From an uncultured Roseiflexaceae bacterium (GTDB lineage Bacteria; Chloroflexota; Chloroflexia; Chloroflexales; Roseiflexaceae), in NCBI GenBank assembly GCA_937974195.1, contig CALJIC010000143.1, positions 1 through 23,864 on the forward strand: a stretch of 23,864 nt of DNA, in the 5' to 3' direction. The position numbers and the translations under genes were made by a program. Of the stretch, positions 6,058-13,406 are shown in pieces (within the stretch, counting starts at the first letter, position 1; each line of letters starts with the position of its first letter). Under the pieces are notes generated by a model, which saw only the letters and a list, made by a program, of their open reading frames with translations, ran no database searches and was not told the origin of the DNA.

Positions 6058-7236
6058 ATGGCGCACTATCGATATTTGATCATCGGCGGCGGGATGGCAG
6101 CCGCCGCCGCGATTCAGGGTATTCGCGAGGTCGACTCGACAGGTTCGATCGGGCTGATCGGGAGCGAGCAGGACCGGCCGTACCAGCGGCCGCCGCTCTC
6201 CAAGGCGCTGTGGAAGGGCGAGCCGCTCGACCGCGTGCGGATCGACCTCCCCGAGCAGGGCGTCGAGCTGCTGCTGGGGCGGACGGCCAGTGTGCTGGAC
6301 GCCGAGCACAAGCGCGTGGTCGACGACCGGGGCGCGGTCTTCACCTTCGACCGGCTGCTCCTGGCGACTGGGGGCAGCCCGCGGCGCCTCCCGTGGGGCG
6401 GCGACGACGTGATCTACTACCGCACGCTCGGCGACTACCAGCGGCTGCGGGCGCTGGCCGAGCGGGGTCGGCGCTTCGTGGTCATCGGCGGCGGGTTCAT
6501 CGGCTCGGAGATCGCCGCCGCGCTGGCGATGAACGGGAAGGAGGTCGCGCTGCTCTTCCCGGGCGCCGCGATCGGCCAGCGGATGTTCGGGCCGGAGCTG
6601 GGCGCGTTCCTGAACGCGTACTACCGCGAGCGCGGCGTCGAGGTGCTGCCCGGCGAAACAGCGCGGGGCCTGGAGCGGCGGGGCGAGCAGCTCGCGCTGC
6701 GCACCTCGGGCGGCCGGGAGCTGCTGGTGGATGGCGTCGTCGCCGGGATCGGGATCGAGCCGAACGTCGCGCTGGCGCAGGCGGCGGGCCTGGAGGTGGA
6801 CGACGGCATCGTCGTGGATGCGCTGCTGCGCACCAGCCACCCGGACATCTTCGCCGCCGGCGACGTCGCGAACTTCCTCAGCCCGAGCCTGGGGCGGCGG
6901 GTGCGCGTCGAGCACGAGGACAACGCCAACACCATGGGCCGGCACGCCGGGCGGAACATGGCCGGCGAGCGGGCGCCCTACGAGCACCTGCCGTTCTTCT
7001 ACTCGGATCTCTTCGACCTGGGCTACGAGGCGGTGGGGGAGCTGGACGCGCAGCTTGAGATCGTGGCCGATTGGAAGGAGCCCTTCCGCGAGGGCGTGCT
7101 GTACTATCTGCGGGACGCCCGGGTGTGCGGCGTCCTGCTGTGGAACGTGTGGGAGCAGGTGGACGCGGCGCGGGACCTGATCGGGCAGCCGGGTCCGTTT
7201 GCGGCGGCCGATCTGGTGGGGAGGCTGCCGGCGTAG
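6058..7236 (+). CDS. NAD(P)H-dependent FAD oxidoreductase, AIF/rhodocoxin-reductase-like
   Basis: A 392-aa flavoprotein of the pyridine nucleotide-disulfide oxidoreductase superfamily without the disulfide. It should pass electrons from NAD(P)H through FAD to a one-electron acceptor. The N-terminal FAD-binding motif IIGGGMAAAAA is at 8-18, a second Rossmann motif VVIGGGFIGSEIAAAL near 139-155 binds the nicotinamide cofactor, and the second FAD motif DIFAAGDVAN ends near 271 with D269. The C-terminal 100 residues (LPFFYSDLFDLGYEAVGELD onward) match the dimerisation domain of AIF-type enzymes. The start at 6058 has CGGAGG six bases upstream. The acceptor is unknown; the upstream copper protein is extracytoplasmic, so direct transfer is unlikely. 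No ferredoxin is encoded in the window. Confidence 0.93.
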   Translation: MAHYRYLIIGGGMAAAAAIQGIREVDSTGSIGLIGSEQDRPYQRPPLSKALWKGEPLDRVRIDLPEQGVELLLGRTASVLDAEHKRVVDDRGAVFTFDRLLLATGGSPRRLPWGGDDVIYYRTLGDYQRLRALAERGRRFVVIGGGFIGSEIAAALAMNGKEVALLFPGAAIGQRMFGPELGAFLNAYYRERGVEVLPGETARGLERRGEQLALRTSGGRELLVDGVVAGIGIEPNVALAQAAGLEVDDGIVVDALLRTSHPDIFAAGDVANFLSPSLGRRVRVEHEDNANTMGRHAGRNMAGERAPYEHLPFFYSDLFDLGYEAVGELDAQLEIVADWKEPFREGVLYYLRDARVCGVLLWNVWEQVDAARDLIGQPGPFAAADLVGRLPA

Positions 7237-7259
7237 GGCCTGGCGCTCAGCGGCGGCTT

Positions 7260-7287
7260 TTGCGCTCTCGCCTCGACCGGATACAAT
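7260..7287 (+). promoter_or_regulatory. putative promoter of the TrmB-type regulator
   Basis: TACAAT at 7282-7287 is a good -10. TTGCGC at 7260-7265 lies 16 bp upstream. The predicted start near 7294 leaves a leader of about 67 bases before the ATG at 7361. Confidence 0.5.
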
Positions 7288-7360
7288 AGGTTCGTGGACT
7301 TCCTTCATCCCAGACAGCGCGCGAGGGCGCTGGCGTTCCAAGGACAGCCGAGGAGAGTGT

Positions 7361-8215
7361 ATGGCAGAGCCAGGTGGGCTGCTCCAGCAACTCGGGTTCA
7401 GCGAATATGAGGCGCGCGCCTACCTGGCGCTGCTCCAGCAGCTCCCGCTCAACGGATACGAGCTCGCGAAGGTATCGGGCGTGCCGCGCGCGAACATCTA
7501 CGCGGTGCTGCAGAAGCTCGAGGAGCGCGGGGCCGTCGTCCGCCTCGATATGCCGAACGGGTCGCGCTATACGCCGGTTGCCCCCGCGGAGCTGACCCGG
7601 CAGATCGCGCGCCGCTTCCAGGACACGGTGAACGCGGCGCAGCAGGCGCTCGAGAACCTGGCGCTGCCCGCCGCCGCCCCGTATATCTGGAACATCGAGG
7701 GGTACGCCGCCCTCCTCGACCACGCCCACGCGCTGATCGAGGCGACGCAGGAGCGGCTGCTCGTCGCGACCGGGCGCCGCGAGGCGGGGGCGCTTGCGGC
7801 CTCGCTGGCCGCGGCTGAGGCGCGCGGCGTCGCGGTGACGACGCTGTGCCTGGACGAGTGCCCCGAGGAGTGCGGCGGCTGCCGGGGCACGATCTGTCGC
7901 TTCTGCGCGGCGCTCGCGGACGGGCAGCACTGGCTGATCCTGGTGTCGGACGACGCCGAGATGCTGGCCGGCGAGATCGGCGCCCAGGACGAGGTGCTGG
8001 CGGTGCGGACGCGGCAGCGGCTGCAGGTGGACCTCACGATCTGGTATATCCAGCACAGCCTGGCGCTCACCGCGGTGCTCAGGGATCTGGCCGGCCGCCC
8101 CGAGCAGGTGCTGGCGCCGGAGACGCGGCGGGTGCTGCAGTCGATAGACCGGCCCAACCGGCAGGGCGGGTGGCTCGACTACCTCCGGCAGCTGGTGCGA
8201 TCGGCCGCGCCGTAG
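7361..8215 (+). CDS. TrmB-family transcriptional regulator with Cys cluster
   Basis: A 284-aa regulator. Residues 5-75 form the TrmB winged helix-turn-helix, seen in LGFSEYEARAYLALLQQLPL, in VSGVPRANIYAVLQKLEERG and in the wing. A helical linker (about 85-105) and a C-terminal effector domain follow. That domain has six closely spaced cysteines: C163, C167, C171, C174, C179 and C182, in a pattern that could bind zinc or an Fe-S cluster. TrmB proteins usually bind sugars here, so the cysteines suggest a metal or redox input instead; this is inference. The ATG at 7361 has GAGGAG five bases upstream. It follows the copper/flavin genes and may control them. Its 3' end overlaps the convergent diguanylate cyclase gene by 37 bp. 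Confidence 0.9.
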   Translation: MAEPGGLLQQLGFSEYEARAYLALLQQLPLNGYELAKVSGVPRANIYAVLQKLEERGAVVRLDMPNGSRYTPVAPAELTRQIARRFQDTVNAAQQALENLALPAAAPYIWNIEGYAALLDHAHALIEATQERLLVATGRREAGALAASLAAAEARGVAVTTLCLDECPEECGGCRGTICRFCAALADGQHWLILVSDDAEMLAGEIGAQDEVLAVRTRQRLQVDLTIWYIQHSLALTAVLRDLAGRPEQVLAPETRRVLQSIDRPNRQGGWLDYLRQLVRSAAP

Positions 8216-9126
8216 GCCTCGGCGGGCTGCGACTGCGCCCCAGGGGACTCGGCCACGTGGTAGACCGTCTGCGCCTTCCCCTGCCCCTTCGCGCGGTAGA
8301 GCTGCTGGTCGGCCAGCGCGATCGTGTCGTCGATCGAGGCCGGGATGTGCGCGTACGTCACGACGCCCATGCTGCAGCTCGCCGCCCACCCGCGCCCGCT
8401 CATCACCTCGGTGATCGCCGCGTGCAGCCGCTCGCAGACCTGATGCCCGGCGGCGGAGTCGGTTTCGGGCAAGAGCACGGCGAACTCGTCTCCGCCGAGC
8501 CGCGCGCACTGGTCGCTCGCCCGGAGGTGGGTGTGGAGCGCCGCGGCGACCGCGACGAGCACTGTGTCGCCGGTCTGGTGGCCGAACTGGTCGTTGAGCG
8601 CCTTGAAGTCGTCCAGGTCCAGGTAGGCCAGCGTGAACGGGTGGCCGGAGCGGCGGGCGCGCTCCATCTCCACCGCCACCAGCTCGTAGAAGTGGCGGCG
8701 GTTGTGCAGCCCGGTCAGCGGGTCGGTCCGCGCGGCGTGCTCGGCGCGCTCCAGCGCGGCGCACGCGGTGCGGATCAGCCAGACCACGAACGCGAACAGC
8801 ACCATCCGCAGCGCCAGGTTCCAGCCCAGCACGAGCGGCGCGAGGGCCGGCCGCGGGTCGATCACGAGGCCCACCACCCAGAGGCCGGTGCAGAGCGCGG
8901 CGATCAGGTAGCCGGTGCGGGCGCCAAGCCGCCAGGCTGCCAGGCCGATCGGGAGCAGGTTGAACACCAGAAACGAGTAGAACGGCCCGCTCAGCGTATC
9001 GGCGAGGGCGACGGCGAACGTGAGCACGAGGACGATCGCCGCTACTGTGGTCGTTGACTGGTGCTGCAGCCACCAGAGCAGCGCGCGCACGGGTGCCTCT
9101 GAGTTCACGTGGCGGGTGACTGCCAC
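8179..9126 (-). CDS. membrane-bound diguanylate cyclase (GGDEF)
   Basis: A 315-aa enzyme expected to make cyclic di-GMP from two GTP. The first 125 residues hold about four to five hydrophobic segments forming an N-terminal membrane sensor of unrecognised type. The GGDEF domain spans about 133-300: it begins TDPLTGLHNRRHF, has the LDLDDFKALND metal-binding stretch and the intact signature GGDEF at 211-215. R202-x-x-D205, five residues before the signature, fits the allosteric I-site, so product inhibition is expected. There is no EAL domain. The start is a GTG at 9126 with only a weak ribosome binding site, so it could be slightly off. The gene lies 93 bases downstream of the STAS protein on the same strand. 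Confidence 0.92.
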   Translation of the reverse strand: MAVTRHVNSEAPVRALLWWLQHQSTTTVAAIVLVLTFAVALADTLSGPFYSFLVFNLLPIGLAAWRLGARTGYLIAALCTGLWVVGLVIDPRPALAPLVLGWNLALRMVLFAFVVWLIRTACAALERAEHAARTDPLTGLHNRRHFYELVAVEMERARRSGHPFTLAYLDLDDFKALNDQFGHQTGDTVLVAVAAALHTHLRASDQCARLGGDEFAVLLPETDSAAGHQVCERLHAAITEVMSGRGWAASCSMGVVTYAHIPASIDDTIALADQQLYRAKGQGKAQTVYHVAESPGAQSQPAEAYGAADRTSCRR

Positions 9127-9151
9127 GCCTATGTGGAAAATGAAGTATGCC

Positions 9152-9157
9152 AGTATA
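9152..9157 (-). promoter_or_regulatory. -10-like TATACT before the diguanylate cyclase
   Basis: TATACT on the minus strand would start transcription near 9145, about 19 bases before the GTG. No convincing -35 is seen at 16-18 bp. The gene may also be read from the STAS gene upstream. Confidence 0.35.
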
Positions 9158-9219
9158 GCGCATATTGAGCGCGTTTGGGAGGAGCTGCGCGTGCAGCATC
9201 GGCGGCAGCGGCCGGTGGG

Positions 9220-11358
9220 CTAGGCGCGCGCCCTGAGACCAGCCCTGTGCCCGCTGCGCATGAGCTCCTCGACGGCGGCCGAGAGCGTGGCCCGCGTGGT
9301 GATGAAGCTCAGGTCGATGCCCAGGCTGACCATGCTCTGGGCTATCTCGGGGCGCACCCCAACCAGGGTGACGTGTGCGCCGAGCAAGGTCGCCGCGCGC
9401 GTGACCCGGATCAGCGCCGCCGCCACTTGGGTGTCTACCAGCGGCACGCCGGTCAGGTCGAGCAGCACCTCGGTGGCCCGGTGGCGGCTGATGCCGTCGA
9501 GGGCGACCTCGATCAGCTGCTGGGCGCGGGCGGTGTCGATCGTGCCGATCAGCGGGATGAGCAGCACCCGCGGGAGCAGCGGGATGATCGGCGAGCCGAT
9601 CTGGCGCACGGTGCTGGCCAGTGCCTGCTCGCGCTCGAGGGCGTCCTGCAGCGAGCGCTGCTGCGCCACGAGCGACTGGAGCAGCTCCTCGCGCTCGAGG
9701 GCGATGTTCAGGTTCGAGGCCGCGACGCTGAAGATCGAGCGGCCGCTCTCGAGGGCAGCTTCGACCGGGCCGACCACCGCGAGGATGCCCAAGTCGCGGC
9801 GCGGGGAGCGAACCGGGAGCAGCATCAGCGTGTCGACGTCGGCGCGGCGGGCTGCCTGCTCGATCATTTCGGCCGGCGGGAACTCCTCGGGCCGGCAGGT
9901 GGCGCTGGCTGTGGGCGGCGGGCCCTCGCGTTGGAACGCGCCCTCGACCTTCAGCCGGCTGAAGTCGCTGCTCCACAGCGCGAGGCAGCCGGAGGCGGCC
10001 GGCGTGAGCCGCAGCCAGTCCAGCCTGCGCGCGGCGTCGGTCTCAGCCGCCAGCGCCGCCTGGGTGATGTCGTAGTTCTGCTGGATGATGCTCTCGAAGT
10101 GGCGCTGGCGCTCGACCTCGGCCCGCAGCCGCGTGTGCAGCATGTCGGACAGCGCCGTGCTCAGGAAGCCTTTGACGCGCGTGCGGGCGGCGTCATCGGC
10201 GCCTGCGGCCTGCGCTTCGGCCGCTTCGCCGAGGCGTGTGACCACCGCCTGCAGGGCGCGCAGGTCGCTGGTGATCGCGGTTGCCTCCTGCCACGCCCGC
10301 GCCAGCGCCCGCTCCGCGGGGCCCTCTGCGCCCGAAAGCGCCGCCTCCAGCCCGGCGACGAGGTGCGCGACCCCCGGCCAGATCTTGTCCGGCGCCGCGC
10401 CGGATGGCACCGGAGCCGGCTGGTACACCAGCCGCACCAGATCCGCCGCCAGCTGCTCCTGCCAGGTGGCGCCTGGGCTGGCGGCAAGGTCGAGCGGCGC
10501 GATGTCGAGCGAGCAGCCGCAGGAGCGGCGCGTGATCAGCGTGCAGGGGACGCGGTGCGGGCCGCCGGGCACGTGCTGGCCGGCCAGCTTGGCGAGCAGC
10601 AGCTCCCCGGCGGCGTAGCCGAGCGCGCTGAAGCGCTGGCGCACCGTGGTGAGCGCCGGGAGCGTGTACTGCGAGGACTCCATATCGTCGAAGCCGACCA
10701 CGGCGACATCCTGCGGCACGCGCACGCCGGCAGCCTGCAGGACATCCATGATCGCCTGCGCGTTCATATCCGCGGCGGCCACCACCGCCGTGCAGGGGAC
10801 TCCGGCCGCCAGGATCTGCTCGGCGACCGCTCGCCCGCCGATGTACTCGTTGTCGGGGGCCTCGAAGCACAGCGCCGGATCCGGATCGATCCCGCGGGCG
10901 CGCAGCGCCTCCTGGTAGCCCTGATAGCGCTCCTGGATGTCGGTCTGGGCCAGGTAGCCGGCGAAGGCGATCCGGGTATGGCCGTGGTCGAGCAGGTGCT
11001 GCACCACATCGCGCGCGCCGCCGCGGTTGTCCGGCATCACCGTCGGGCAGCCGAGCTCGGGGTAGGGCCAGCTGATCGAGACCAGCGGCTTGCCGGCCGC
11101 GTGGAGCGCGCGCAGGTACTCGGGTGCGACTGCATCGAGGATCACCACCCAGCCATCGACGTGCTCCCAAGCCAGGCGATGGGTGAAGCTGCGCGAGCGA
11201 CCGTACTCGCCGAACAGCGCCCACGCGTCGCGGGTCTGGATCGCCAGCACGCGCGCCCCGCTGCGCTGGGCGGCATCCTGTACGCCGCGCACCAGCTGCC
11301 CGAAGTAGCGGTTGCTCAGCAGGGGAGAGAGAATGCCGATGGTCGTTGGGGTGGGCAT
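9220..11358 (-). CDS. LacI-type ligand-binding domain fused to RsbR-like STAS domain
   Basis: A 712-aa cytoplasmic signalling protein. Residues 1-275 form a periplasmic-binding-protein-like fold of the LacI/GalR type (IGILSPLLSNRYFGQLVRGV, VAVVGFDDMESSQYT), but the DNA-binding helix-turn-helix that normally precedes it is absent. A helical middle region with GAF-like character follows (about 300-560), then an N-terminal-STAS-like helical linker (about 570-595). The STAS domain (about 597-705) closely resembles RsbR: DLTGVPLVDTQVA with T643, and LGIDLS with S684, at the positions phosphorylated by RsbT in stressosomes. It probably senses a sugar-like ligand and feeds a partner-switching pathway. 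No RsbS, RsbT or sigma factor is in the window. The start has AAGGAAG six bases upstream. Confidence 0.9.
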   Translation of the reverse strand: MPTPTTIGILSPLLSNRYFGQLVRGVQDAAQRSGARVLAIQTRDAWALFGEYGRSRSFTHRLAWEHVDGWVVILDAVAPEYLRALHAAGKPLVSISWPYPELGCPTVMPDNRGGARDVVQHLLDHGHTRIAFAGYLAQTDIQERYQGYQEALRARGIDPDPALCFEAPDNEYIGGRAVAEQILAAGVPCTAVVAAADMNAQAIMDVLQAAGVRVPQDVAVVGFDDMESSQYTLPALTTVRQRFSALGYAAGELLLAKLAGQHVPGGPHRVPCTLITRRSCGCSLDIAPLDLAASPGATWQEQLAADLVRLVYQPAPVPSGAAPDKIWPGVAHLVAGLEAALSGAEGPAERALARAWQEATAITSDLRALQAVVTRLGEAAEAQAAGADDAARTRVKGFLSTALSDMLHTRLRAEVERQRHFESIIQQNYDITQAALAAETDAARRLDWLRLTPAASGCLALWSSDFSRLKVEGAFQREGPPPTASATCRPEEFPPAEMIEQAARRADVDTLMLLPVRSPRRDLGILAVVGPVEAALESGRSIFSVAASNLNIALEREELLQSLVAQQRSLQDALEREQALASTVRQIGSPIIPLLPRVLLIPLIGTIDTARAQQLIEVALDGISRHRATEVLLDLTGVPLVDTQVAAALIRVTRAATLLGAHVTLVGVRPEIAQSMVSLGIDLSFITTRATLSAAVEELMRSGHRAGLRARA

Positions 11359-11496
11359 GAGCTACTTCCTTGTGCGTGCGACGCCGTCGTCTCCAGAGAC
11401 AGGCCCGCCGATCTGCGGCGGGCGCGGAAGAGAAGAGTTGGTAGGGCGCGAGCACCCTCGCCCACGGCGCGTGCGAGCGTTTGCAGACGTGGCCTG

Positions 11497-11505
11497 ATCC
11501 TAGCA
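11497..11505 (-). promoter_or_regulatory. extended -10 upstream of the STAS gene
   Basis: The minus strand reads TGCTAGGAT, an extended -10 with TAGGAT at 11502-11497. Transcription would start near 11490, giving a leader of about 130 bases. No good -35 is visible. Confidence 0.35.
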
Positions 11506-11616
11506 CGGCGCGATTACCAGGCGAGGCGGGTTTCTTGCGCTCCACGACGGTCTATCGGAGCTGCGGGCGCGCTGAGGAGTGTCGGCGCGGCGGCCGGTGG
11601 GGCTGACGGGCGGCAC

Positions 11617-11765
11617 AAAACGACAGCCCAGCACATGAATGTGCCGGGCTGTCTCTTCTGCAAGCGTGTGTCAGACGTTTGGATGGACGCAGTGCTGCAA
11701 CGCTGGTGCGACGCGGGCAGGGTTGTTGGTGAGACGTTGGTGTGTTGGTGTGATGTTTCGCTTGC
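11617..11765 (-). ncRNA. candidate small RNA of about 145 nt
   Basis: The minus strand has an extended -10 TGCTATACT (11780-11772), predicting a start near 11765. The transcript would begin with a CA-rich stretch carrying repeated ACCAAC motifs and end with a long hairpin at 11653-11622 followed by GTTTTG. The unit lies alone between divergent genes and holds no ORF with a ribosome binding site. It could instead be an upstream leader of the STAS gene with an internal terminator. No known RNA family is recognised. Confidence 0.3.
11622..11653 (-). terminator. intrinsic terminator hairpin
   Basis: GACAGCCC-A-GCACA (11622-11635) pairs with TGTGC-C-GGGCTGTC (11640-11653), with one A/C mismatch and a 4-base loop. 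On the minus strand the stem is followed by GTTTTG; on the plus strand by TCTCTTCT. The minus direction fits a terminator better. Confidence 0.65.
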
Positions 11766-11962
11766 GCCCTCAGTATAGCAGGAGGTGCGGCTGAAAAATA
11801 TTGCGAAGCGGAGTCGAAGCTGTATCGAGATGGTAGTCGCAGGCGCTTGTTCGCCGCGCTGCGGCCAAGGAGCTTCGCCGAGCCTACCAGAGGGTGTGGG
11901 GGCGAGGCCACCGCATACACCGTCTCAGTAAACGCTCAGGCTCGTAGGCCGGGAGGGCGTGT

Positions 11963-11968
11963 TACACT
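11963..11968 (+). promoter_or_regulatory. -10-like TACACT giving a possibly leaderless transcript
   Basis: TACACT ends six bases before the ATG at 11975, so initiation would fall on or next to the start codon itself. No ribosome binding site precedes the ATG, which fits leaderless translation. The extended sequence TTACACTCG recurs at 2982. Confidence 0.45.
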
Positions 11969-11974
11969 CGGGGT

Positions 11975-12223
11975 ATGCGACACTGGACTTTGATCGAGCG
12001 GCCGGCCACCTGGCACGTGCGGCGCGATGGCGTGCTGGTTCACCAGGGCCCGGCTGAGCGAGCTTGGGGCTACGTGGCCCGCCACGCGCGCGACGCCGAG
12101 CCGGTCACTGTGTGCTACGCCTCGGGGCGCGCCGGGCCGGAGCTGACCGGGGCGACGCTGCGCGAGCTGCTTACGCCGGGGAAGACGCCGGACGTGCGGC
12201 TGAGGATCGGGAAGGGCTCGTAG
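11975..12223 (+). CDS. hypothetical protein, 82 aa, possibly leaderless
   Basis: A small soluble protein rich in Arg, Trp and beta-forming residues (RHWTLIERPATWHVRRDGVL, PVTVCYASGRAG, DVRLRIGKGS). No signal peptide, membrane segment or known domain is visible. The alternation of charged and hydrophobic residues suggests a compact beta-sheet fold. The start lacks a Shine-Dalgarno sequence, but a -10-like TACACT sits six bases upstream, so the message may begin at the ATG. It converges on the DUF1080 gene, with a long inverted repeat between them serving as shared terminator. No family recognised. Confidence 0.65.
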   Translation: MRHWTLIERPATWHVRRDGVLVHQGPAERAWGYVARHARDAEPVTVCYASGRAGPELTGATLRELLTPGKTPDVRLRIGKGS

Positions 12224-12292
12224 CGGCGAGCGGCGGCTGCTTCCTCCCGCCAGCCGGCGGCGATGCGTCGCCACAGGCCAGCGGAGAAGGAA

Positions 12293-12348
12293 GGCGCGGC
12301 CTCCCCAGGCCCCATTTCGGCGGCGGGGGTGCTGGGCGAGGCCGCGCC
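12293..12348. terminator. inverted repeat between convergent genes
   Basis: GGCGCGGCCTC (12293-12303) pairs perfectly with GAGGCCGCGCC (12338-12348), and CCCAG/CTGGG (12304-12308 and 12332-12336) extends the stem with one bulged C. On the minus strand it is followed by TTCCTTCT. It lies 6 bases past the DUF1080 stop and 69 past the 82-aa gene. Confidence 0.65.
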
Positions 12349-12354
12349 CTTCGG

Positions 12355-13233
12355 TTACACGGCCGGCGTCAGCACGATATTGCGGTAATCGATCGGAGTG
12401 TGGTCACCCTGCAGCATGATCGGGCCCGGCGCGCCCTCGTCGCTGTCCAGCGCGCCGCCGGTGATGCCCGGGATGGCCTGGTTGCTGATCACCGTCTTGC
12501 CGTTCACCACGATCGTGACCATGCGCCCCACCAGCGTGATGTCGAACGTGTTCCACTCGTTCGGCCCGTTGGTCACGATCTCGCTGGGGGTCAGGAAGCC
12601 GTAGATCGCGCCCTGGAGGTGCGAGTCCGGCTCCTCGGTCGGGCCGTCCAGCACCTGCACCTCGTAGCGGCCGCGGAGGTACACGCCGCTGTTGCCGCGC
12701 GGGGCGTAGCGGAACTCGATGTGCAGCTGGAAGTCGTCGAAGGTGCGGTCGGTCACCAGGTTGCCGCCGGTCTTGACGTTGCGGAGGATCCCGTCCTCCA
12801 CCCGCCAGTGGTTCTCGCCCTGCACCACGTGCCAGCCGGTCAGGTCGGTGCCGTTGAAGAGCTGGATCGGCTCGCCCCATTTCGGCGGCGCGGCGCGCCG
12901 GAGCGAGGGAGCGCGGCGGCCGGTCCAGGTGGCCTGGGCGCCGTCGGGGAGCACCATCGTGCCGCGGAGCTGATCGCCCTCGAGCCGCCCCTGGACCGTC
13001 AGGTCGCCGTTCCCGCGCTCGAACTGCGGCGGGATAGCGAAGCGCAGCCCGCTCTCGTCCACGTCCACCCGCGCGATCGGCCGCGCGCTGCCGTGCCAGC
13101 CCACGAACCGGCCGACCAGCGTCTGGAACCCCGAGCGCTCGATCTCCAGCCACGCGGGCTGCTCGCCGCCTGGCGTCTGCACCACGAGATCCCAGCGCCC
13201 CACCACTGCCATCTGCGCGTCCGTGTACGGCAT
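12355..13233 (-). CDS. DUF1080 (3-keto-disaccharide hydrolase-like) protein
   Basis: A 292-aa protein with two parts. Residues 1-105 form a beta-rich N-terminal domain (GRWDLVVQTPGGEQPAWLEI). Residues 115-290 match the DUF1080 concanavalin-like fold: IQLFNGTDLTGWHVVQGENH, WRVEDGILRN, FDDFQLHIEFRYAPRGNSGV, YEVQVLD, and a closing IMLQGDHTPIDYRNI. Some members hydrolyse 3-keto-glycosides; most are exported. Here no signal peptide is visible, so a cytoplasmic location or non-classical export is possible. The start has AAGGAG nine bases upstream. A hairpin in the predicted leader (13260-13289) may affect translation or stability. No oxidoreductase making 3-keto sugars is nearby, so the substrate is unknown. 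Confidence 0.9.
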   Translation of the reverse strand: MPYTDAQMAVVGRWDLVVQTPGGEQPAWLEIERSGFQTLVGRFVGWHGSARPIARVDVDESGLRFAIPPQFERGNGDLTVQGRLEGDQLRGTMVLPDGAQATWTGRRAPSLRRAAPPKWGEPIQLFNGTDLTGWHVVQGENHWRVEDGILRNVKTGGNLVTDRTFDDFQLHIEFRYAPRGNSGVYLRGRYEVQVLDGPTEEPDSHLQGAIYGFLTPSEIVTNGPNEWNTFDITLVGRMVTIVVNGKTVISNQAIPGITGGALDSDEGAPGPIMLQGDHTPIDYRNIVLTPAV

Positions 13234-13259
13234 CGTGTGTCGCTCCTTCTTTGGCAGCT

Positions 13260-13289
13260 ACCCGGGCCGCTCCGTGCGGCCCGCGGGTA
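13260..13289 (-). promoter_or_regulatory. leader hairpin upstream of DUF1080 gene
   Basis: GGGCCGC and GCGGCCC flank a 5-base loop, and outer TACCC/GGGTA pairs extend it with a 2-base bulge. It lies about 25 bases upstream of the start codon, just before the ribosome binding site. A -10-like TACACT at 13317-13312 on the same strand would include it in the message. Confidence 0.45.
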
Positions 13290-13406
13290 TGACCAGCGTG
13301 TCGGAGCTACCAGTGTATCACGTTTGCGATGGCGTGCCGTAGGGCGCGTTCGGGCGGGCGGCCGGGTGCGAGGCGCAGGCGGAGGAAGGCGCGTCTTCAC
13401 GCCGCG

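Larger units (their letters stand above)
11359..11974. other. intergenic region with RNA-like element, no protein gene
   Basis: About 615 bases between two divergent genes. It holds a possible minus-strand promoter for the STAS gene (11497-11505), a strong hairpin (11622-11653), a possible small RNA, a GT-rich part near 11719-11756 and the -10 of the 11975 gene. An open minus-strand frame (11552-11920) spans it but is Arg/Pro/Ser-rich, has no ribosome binding site and crosses the hairpin. Confidence 0.6.

Noticed and set aside
7247..9976. Minus-strand open frame of 909 codons
   Set aside because: It is antisense to the TrmB gene and out of frame with the diguanylate cyclase and STAS genes, is extremely Arg/Ala/Pro-rich and has no domain motif. 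It is a by-product of high GC content.
9175..11778. Plus-strand open frame of 867 codons
   Set aside because: It is antisense to the STAS gene, has biased composition and no recognisable domain or ribosome binding site.
11552..11920. Minus-strand open frame of 122 codons in the intergenic region
   Set aside because: Low-complexity product, no ribosome binding site, and it runs through a terminator hairpin.
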